A DNA stretch of 18,814 nt, taken from NCBI GenBank assembly GCA_900544675.1, contig UQVZ01000054.1, forward strand, positions 1 to 18,814, given 5' to 3'. The stretch comes from an uncultured Bacteroides sp. (GTDB lineage: Bacteria; Bacteroidota; Bacteroidia; Bacteroidales; Bacteroidaceae). The notes under the pieces are model-generated. The model had not been told where the DNA came from. It searched no databases and saw nothing but the letters and a program-made list of their open reading frames with translations. The translations under genes and the position numbers were made by a program. This document shows positions 13,873 through 18,814 of this stretch, piece after piece; positions within the stretch are counted from its first letter, which is position 1; every line of letters starts with the position of its first letter.

Positions 13873-14520
13873 TTAACGGTTTTCCTGGGGTTCTTCGCTC
13901 CGCTGGAATTCTTTCCCCAACGTGTGACTGTAAAAAATCAGCAAGGCAATCATGCCGCAACTGATGGAGGCATCGGCAAAATTGAATATCGGGCTGAAGA
14001 AGATGAAACGCTCTCCGCCACAAAAGGGCATCCATTCGGGCCAATACGTGTCGATGATGGGGAAATAGAACATATCGACCACCTTGCCGTGCAGCCACGA
14101 GCCGTAGCCTTCGCCTACCGGCACCCAATGTGCCAGCGTATAGGAAGTGCTCTCGCTGAAAACCTCGCCGTAGAACACACAGTCGATGATGTTTCCTACA
14201 GCGCCCGCCAGGATGAACGCCAGACAGACCACATAGCCTGTCTTCAGCTTTTCCGTCCGCCGGGTAATGCGGTACAGATACCACGTAATGAAAGCCACCG
14301 CCACGATGCGGAACAAGGTGAGGAGCAGTTTAGGCAAGAACTCCATGCCGAAAGCCATCCCGTTGTTTTCCGTGAAATAGATGTAAAACCAATCGGCGAT
14401 GTGGATGTGCTCGTGCAAGTACATGCCGGTTTTCACACAAATCTTGATTACCTGATCGATTGCCAATACCACGAAAACAATCAAAGCCGCCAGGCGTCCC
14501 TGCGTCAGAATCTTCTTCAT
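13873..14520 (-). CDS. lspA: lipoprotein signal peptidase (signal peptidase II)
   Basis: This 215-residue inner-membrane protease removes signal peptides from prolipoproteins after the lipid is attached. It has four hydrophobic segments and the conserved blocks: IDQ (21-23), ENNGMAFGM (51-59), AGAVGNIIDC (105-114) with catalytic Asp113, and FNFADASIS (179-187) with catalytic Asp183. The insertion around residues 117-170 makes it longer than the roughly 164-residue E. coli enzyme, which I believe is usual in Bacteroidetes. The gene lies 84 bases downstream of the DksA/TraR-like gene, with a hairpin between them, and just ahead of the lipoprotein gene. Confidence 0.97.
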   Translation of the reverse strand: MKKILTQGRLAALIVFVVLAIDQVIKICVKTGMYLHEHIHIADWFYIYFTENNGMAFGMEFLPKLLLTLFRIVAVAFITWYLYRITRRTEKLKTGYVVCLAFILAGAVGNIIDCVFYGEVFSESTSYTLAHWVPVGEGYGSWLHGKVVDMFYFPIIDTYWPEWMPFCGGERFIFFSPIFNFADASISCGMIALLIFYSHTLGKEFQRSEEPQENR

Positions 14521-14547
14521 TTATCCCAATTTACTGATTTAATTCCA

Positions 14548-14590
14548 CCACAGGCTACACGGATAACCACCTTACCCGTGCAACCTGTGG
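14548..14590 (-). other. hairpin in the mRNA between dksA/traR-like gene and lspA
   Basis: CCACAGG (14548-14554) pairs with CCTGTGG (14584-14590), and CACGG (14558-14562) with CCGTG (14576-14580). A 3x3 internal loop separates them and a 13-base loop caps the stem. No T-run follows on the minus strand, so it is not a normal terminator. It may act in mRNA processing or stability. Confidence 0.5.
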
Positions 14591-14604
14591 CGAAATAGCC
14601 TTAT

Positions 14605-14985
14605 TTATTTTTTACCGTGCTGTTTCGCTTCAATGCTTAATGTGGCATGAGGCACGGCACGCAATCTTTCTTTCGGAATCAGCTTCCCGGTCTCGCGGCA
14701 AATGCCATACGTCTTGTTCTCGATGCGCACCAAAGCCGCACGCAAGTTCTGGATGAACTTCAGCTGGCGGGCAGCCAGACGGGTAGTCTCTTCCTTCGAC
14801 AACGTGTTGGCTCCTTCCTCAAGCACCTTGTAGGTAGGCGAAGTGTCGTCCGTATCGTTGCCGTCTGTATTCATGATACTGCTTTTCAATTTTTCATAGT
14901 CGCGTTCCGCGAGCTGAAGTTTATCCATGATAATAGCGCGGAATTCCTCAAGTTCTGCGTCTGAGTATCTTGTTTTTTCAGCCAT
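14605..14985 (-). CDS. DksA/TraR-family transcription regulator with a reduced zinc finger
   Basis: This 126-residue protein has an acidic, charged coiled-coil-like N-terminal half (about 8-92), then YGICRETGKLIPKERLRAVPHATLSIEAK (94-120), the C-terminal signature of the DksA/TraR family. DksA proteins act in the secondary channel of RNA polymerase in the stringent response. Of the usual four zinc cysteines only Cys96 remains, so it probably binds no zinc. As far as I recall this one-cysteine form is normal in Bacteroidetes. It begins 26 bases after the ileS stop, in the same operon. The exact role is unknown. Confidence 0.9.
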   Translation of the reverse strand: MAEKTRYSDAELEEFRAIIMDKLQLAERDYEKLKSSIMNTDGNDTDDTSPTYKVLEEGANTLSKEETTRLAARQLKFIQNLRAALVRIENKTYGICRETGKLIPKERLRAVPHATLSIEAKQHGKK

Positions 14986-15011
14986 AAGATAAATGTTTTT
15001 AAAGTTAATAA

Positions 15012-18000
15012 TTAGAGTTTTGATACCTTCACATACAATGTAAAATCATCAAAGTTCAGTTCAACACCACCCGGCACCTCGTCGGCCAGTTCCAACGAGT
15101 TTGCCAACACTTGGTTGCAAATATACGTATTATATTCTTTTACCGCATCATCCGTGTTCGGATTTTTCAATAATACCAAATGAATCTTGTCGGTTATTTC
15201 AAATCCGCTGCTCTTACGGATGTTCTGGATGCGGTTCACCAGTTCGCGGGCAATGCCTTCGCGGCGCAAAGCTTCGGTAATCGTCACTTCGAGCGCGACG
15301 GTCAGCTTGCCTTCGTTGGCCACCAGCCAGCCCGGAATGTCCTCGCTGTAGATTTCCACATCGCCGGCTTCGATAACCGCTTCCCCGTCTGCCAACCGGA
15401 GCGCGTATTGTCCGTTGCGTTCCAGTTCGGCAATGGCTTCCTGCGACATTTCGCCCACAGCGGCTGCCACCGCCTTCATCCGCTTGCCGAATTTCGGTCC
15501 CAGCTTCTTGAAGTCGCACTTCACTTTCTTCACCAGTACGCCGGCTTCTTCCACGAACTGCAGTTCCTTCACATTCACTTCGTTCAATATCAAGTCTTTC
15601 ACCGCTTCCACGTGGCGCTTCTGTTCCTCATCGGTCACCGGTATCATGATGCACTGCAGCGGCTGGCGCACCTTGATGTTCACCTTGCGGCGCAGAGCCA
15701 ATACCATCGAGGTGACATCTTGTGCCATCTGCATGCGGGCTTCCAGTTCCTTGTCGATCAGGCTTTCGTCGGCTACGGGGAAGTTCGCCAGGTGGACAGA
15801 CACCACATGGTCGCGCTCGGTCACCTTGATCAAGTCCATATACAGGCGGTCGGCATAGAACGGGGCAATCGGCGCCATCAGCTTGGCTATCGTTTCCAGG
15901 CAGACATACAAGGTCTGGTAGGCCGACAACTTATCTTGCGACATCGCGCTGCCCCAGAAGCGTTTCCGGTTCAGGCGTACGTACCAGTTGCTCAGGTTAT
16001 CGTTCACGAAGTCGGTTATCAGGCGTCCCGCCTTGGTCGGTTCATAATCGGCAAGGCAAGCGTCGACATCCTTTATCAACGAATTGAGCAATGAAAGAAT
16101 CCAGCGGTCGATTTCCGGGCGTTCCGCTACCGGCACGTCTTTCTCGGCATAAGTAAAGCCGTCCACATTGGCGTAAAGGGCAAAGAACGAATATGTATTA
16201 TATAAGGTACCGAAGAACTTGCGGCGCACCTCGTCCACTCCGTCCGCGTCAAACTTCAGATTGTCCCACGGAGCCGAATTGGTTATCATATACCAGCGCA
16301 AGGGGTCGGAACCGTATTTCTCTATCGTGCTGAACGGGTCGACGGCATTGCCCAGGCGTTTCGACATCTTGTTGCCGTTCTTGTCGAGCACCAGCCCGTT
16401 CGAAATGACATTCTTGTAAGCCACGCTATCGAATACCATGGTGGCGATGGCGTGCAGCGTGAAGAACCATCCGCGGGTCTGGTCCACCCCTTCGGCGATG
16501 AAGTCGGCGGGATAATACGAACGGTTGTCAATCAGTTCCTTGTTCTCGAACGGATAATGCAGCTGCGCGTAGGGCATCGAGCCCGAATCGAACCAGACGT
16601 CAATCAGGTCGGCCTCACGCTTCATCGGCTTGCCCGCGGGAGACACCAGAATGATGTCGTCCACGTAAGGACGGTGCAAATCAATCTTGCCGTAATTCTC
16701 CTTGGTATATTTACCCGGCACGAAGCCCATTTTCTTGTACGGATTCTCCGCCATGAAACCTGCCGCTACCGATTTCTCGATTTCATCGTACAGTTCTTCT
16801 ACCGAGCCGATGCAGATTTCGGCACCATCCTCGTCGCGCCAGATAGGAAGCGGAGTTCCCCAGTAGCGCGAACGGCTCAAGTTCCAGTCGTTCAAGTTTT
16901 CCAGCCACTTACCGAAACGTCCCGAACCGGTCGACTCCGGTTTCCAGTTGATGGTCTTGTTCAGTTCCATCATCCGTTCCTTGCAGGCCGTAGAGCGGAT
17001 AAACCAGCTGTCCAGCGGATAGTAAAGCACCGGTTTGTCGGTACGCCAGCAGTGCGGATAGTTGTGCACGTGCTTTTCTATCTTGAATGCCCGGTTTGTC
17101 TGTTTCAGTTTCATGCAGATATAGATGTCGAGCGATTCGGCTGCCTGAGCGGCTTTCTCGTCATACTTGCCGTCTACGGTGAACTGCGGGTCATAAGCGT
17201 TTTTCACCCATCTGCCCTGGTATTCCCGGTATTTCTCCACATCCACACAGGCGGCCACGAACTTCTCGTCCAGTTCGTCCAGCAGGTAGAATTTACCTGT
17301 CAGGTCCACCATCGGGCGTGTCTCGCCTTTCTTGTTAATCATAAAGAGCGAAGGGATACCGGCGGCTTTCGCCACATTCGCGTCGTCCGCACCGAAGGTA
17401 GGAGCGATGTGTACGATACCCGTACCGTCTTCGGTAGTCACATAGTCGCCCGGAATGACGCGGAAAGCCTTGTCGGCCGCTTCTTTCCAGCCTCCGTCTT
17501 CGGTCGTTTCCACGGGTTTCACCCACGGGATGAGTTGTTCATACTCCATGCCTACCAGGTCGGTTCCCTTATATTCGCCTACCACCTTAAAGGGTATCAG
17601 CTTGTCGCCCGGCTTGTAATCTTCCAGCGCGATGCCCTCCGCCTTCTTGTTGAAATGGGCATAGAGCAACGGTTTGGCAAGCACTACGGTAATCTTCTCG
17701 CCCGTATAGCCGTTGTAGCTCTGTACAGCCACATAGTCGATTTTCGGCCCTACGCAGAGCGCGGTATTCGAAGGAAGGGTCCACGGAGTCGTGGTCCATG
17801 CGATAAAATAAGGTGTGCCCCATGCCGCCATTTCCGGTCTTGGGTTCTTCATCTTGAACTGAGCCACCACGGTCGTATCCTTCACGTCACGGTAGCAGCC
17901 CGGCTGGTTCAGCTCGTGTGAGCTAAGTCCGGTTCCCGCAGCCGGCGAATAAGGCTGGATGGTATATCCTTTATACAGCAGACCCTTGCCGTAAAGCTGC

Positions 18001-18497
18001 TTCAAGAGCCACCACAAGGTCTCGATGTAACGGTTGTCGTAAGTGATATACGGGTCGTCCAGGTCTACCCAGTAACCCATCTTATGAGTCAGGTCGGTCC
18101 ATTCCTTGGTGAATTTCATCACGTCGGTACGGCAATGCCGGTTATAGTCGGCCACCGAAATCGTCTTCCCGATGTCTTCCTTGGTGATGCCCAAAGCCTT
18201 TTCCACACCCAGTTCCACCGGCAATCCGTGCGTATCCCAGCCTGCCTTACGCTTTACCTGAAAGCCCTTCATGGTCTTGTAGCGGCAGAAAGTATCCTTA
18301 ATCGTACGCGCCATCACGTGATGAATGCCCGGCATTCCGTTCGCCGAAGGAGGGCCTTCGTAAAACACAAAAGAAGGATGCCCTTCACGTTCTGTCATAC
18401 TACGGGAGAACACATCGTTTTCATCCCATTTCTTCAGCACTTCCTTATTTACGTCGGAAAGGTTGAGTTGCGCATATTCGGTAAATTTCTTACTCAT
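15012..18497 (-). CDS. ileS: isoleucyl-tRNA synthetase
   Basis: This 1161-residue class I synthetase charges tRNA-Ile. The HIGH motif appears as GIHH (57-60) in PSANGMPGIHHVMART. GWDTHGLPVELGVEK follows, and KMSKR lies near residues 710-714 in DKNGNKMSKRLGN. The CP1 editing domain lies between (for example TTPWTLPSNTAL and DDANVAK), and the C-terminal part has the anticodon-binding helices (SNWYVRLNRKRFW). The length and long C-terminal domain resemble the eukaryote-like branch seen in Bacteroidetes. It is the first gene of the housekeeping operon. A -7 box at 18569-18576 serves it. The gene is intact, with no frameshift seen. Confidence 0.98.
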   Translation of the reverse strand: MSKKFTEYAQLNLSDVNKEVLKKWDENDVFSRSMTEREGHPSFVFYEGPPSANGMPGIHHVMARTIKDTFCRYKTMKGFQVKRKAGWDTHGLPVELGVEKALGITKEDIGKTISVADYNRHCRTDVMKFTKEWTDLTHKMGYWVDLDDPYITYDNRYIETLWWLLKQLYGKGLLYKGYTIQPYSPAAGTGLSSHELNQPGCYRDVKDTTVVAQFKMKNPRPEMAAWGTPYFIAWTTTPWTLPSNTALCVGPKIDYVAVQSYNGYTGEKITVVLAKPLLYAHFNKKAEGIALEDYKPGDKLIPFKVVGEYKGTDLVGMEYEQLIPWVKPVETTEDGGWKEAADKAFRVIPGDYVTTEDGTGIVHIAPTFGADDANVAKAAGIPSLFMINKKGETRPMVDLTGKFYLLDELDEKFVAACVDVEKYREYQGRWVKNAYDPQFTVDGKYDEKAAQAAESLDIYICMKLKQTNRAFKIEKHVHNYPHCWRTDKPVLYYPLDSWFIRSTACKERMMELNKTINWKPESTGSGRFGKWLENLNDWNLSRSRYWGTPLPIWRDEDGAEICIGSVEELYDEIEKSVAAGFMAENPYKKMGFVPGKYTKENYGKIDLHRPYVDDIILVSPAGKPMKREADLIDVWFDSGSMPYAQLHYPFENKELIDNRSYYPADFIAEGVDQTRGWFFTLHAIATMVFDSVAYKNVISNGLVLDKNGNKMSKRLGNAVDPFSTIEKYGSDPLRWYMITNSAPWDNLKFDADGVDEVRRKFFGTLYNTYSFFALYANVDGFTYAEKDVPVAERPEIDRWILSLLNSLIKDVDACLADYEPTKAGRLITDFVNDNLSNWYVRLNRKRFWGSAMSQDKLSAYQTLYVCLETIAKLMAPIAPFYADRLYMDLIKVTERDHVVSVHLANFPVADESLIDKELEARMQMAQDVTSMVLALRRKVNIKVRQPLQCIMIPVTDEEQKRHVEAVKDLILNEVNVKELQFVEEAGVLVKKVKCDFKKLGPKFGKRMKAVAAAVGEMSQEAIAELERNGQYALRLADGEAVIEAGDVEIYSEDIPGWLVANEGKLTVALEVTITEALRREGIARELVNRIQNIRKSSGFEITDKIHLVLLKNPNTDDAVKEYNTYICNQVLANSLELADEVPGGVELNFDDFTLYVKVSKL

Positions 18498-18568
18498 ATA
18501 GATTTTCTGTTTATCTTATCTTTTTGCTGTTTTTCATCCGGAGAGATACCCTCCCCGAATTTAGGCTG

Positions 18569-18599
18569 CAAATTTATAAGAAAAAAGCATATCCGGAAA
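18569..18599 (-). promoter_or_regulatory. ileS operon promoter
   Basis: On the minus strand TAAATTTG (18569-18576) is an exact TAnnTTTG box. TTTC lies at 18596-18599 after a 19-base spacer, a 3-of-4 fit to the TTTG element. The start would be near 18562, giving a leader of about 65 bases. Confidence 0.6.
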
Positions 18600-18713
18600 A
18601 CTTTTCAGCTAATATTCACATAAACAAGGGTTAAATTGCGGAGAAAAGCGGATGCGGAAGGGATTTACGGAGAATACAGCTTGAGCGGCAAGGGCAATCA
18701 GGTGCATCGTATG

Positions 18714-18775
18714 GAAGATTAATAATCTTGCACGCGGAAGATTAATAATCTTACGGCTTGAAGATTAATAATCTT
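18714..18775. repeat. three palindromes at exact 23-bp period
   Basis: GAAGATTAATAATCTT occurs at 18714-18729, 18737-18752 and 18760-18775. Each contains AAGATTA and TAATCTT around a single A. The 7-base gaps between copies differ in sequence while the palindromes do not vary, which suggests selection on the palindromes. They could be protein-binding sites or part of a dispersed repeat family. Confidence 0.85.
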
Positions 18776-18814
18776 CTATGTTGCTATCCAAATAATTGGA
18801 TAATATTTGTTTTA

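Larger units (their letters stand above)
18498..18814. other. intergenic region upstream of ileS
   Basis: No gene is visible in these 317 bases. The part nearest ileS holds its promoter and a roughly 65-base leader with a short imperfect hairpin around 18540-18560. The far part holds three evenly spaced palindromes (18714-18775). What lies to the right of the window is not known. Confidence 0.6.

Noticed and set aside
16452..17921. A 489-codon plus-strand frame opposite ileS (and another at 15180-16094)
   Set aside because: Long antisense frames are common in GC-richer conserved genes; its sequence mirrors IleRS codons and shows no domain of its own.
18498..18568. A T-box riboswitch in the ileS leader
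   Set aside because: The leader is only about 65 bases with one small imperfect hairpin, too short for a T-box, and I see no T-box consensus.

Overview
The window looks like a chromosome segment from a gut-type Bacteroidales bacterium, most likely Bacteroidaceae (Bacteroides or Phocaeicola). The reasons are the housekeeping block ileS, dksA/traR-like, lspA, DUF4296-type lipoprotein, the TAnnTTTG-type -7 promoter boxes, and the moderate to low GC content. Every protein gene I accept is on the minus strand, so the window reads from right to left.

Right part (about 12.66-18.81 kb): a housekeeping run of isoleucyl-tRNA synthetase, a one-cysteine DksA/TraR-like protein, signal peptidase II, a probable DUF4296 lipoprotein and a small unknown protein. 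Some 210 bases upstream of ileS are three copies of a 15-bp palindrome at an exact 23-bp period.

Middle (about 4.07-12.54 kb): a complete type I-B CRISPR-Cas operon in the order cas6, cas8b (Cst1-like), cas7, cas5, cas3, cas4, cas1, cas2. A leader follows, then an array of 31 full repeats plus one truncated repeat, with 31 spacers (about 2.05-4.07 kb). The repeat, read on the minus strand, ends in ATTGAAAC, so the array is transcribed leftward from the leader next to cas2. The cas8 and leader promoters share an almost identical 18-bp core.

The most interesting feature lies in the 249-bp gap between cas6 and cas8. It holds what appears to be the only plus-strand transcription unit inside the cas locus: a good Bacteroides promoter, a degenerate CRISPR repeat ending in a near-copy of the crRNA 5' handle, a pseudo-spacer, a second degenerate half-repeat, and an intrinsic terminator. 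The first 16 bases of the pseudo-spacer match a CCA-flanked site next to the cas8 promoter at 13 positions. Two of the three mismatches fall on positions 6 and 12, which type I crRNAs flip out. This is the architecture of a CreA/CreR-type mini-CRISPR RNA, and I infer that it lets the Cascade complex repress its own operon.

The array shows repeated attack by related invaders. Three spacers encode the same 12-residue peptide with only synonymous differences, two spacers overlap one locus on opposite strands, and one spacer is duplicated.

Left part (1-2048): a mobile-element-like remnant with a frameshifted Dam-type adenine methyltransferase and a thymidylate-synthase-fold protein whose key Asn is Asp, as in dCMP hydroxymethylases. 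A possible tRNA 3'-end fragment with a terminator lies near the left edge. The last, truncated CRISPR repeat ends exactly on the methyltransferase ATG.
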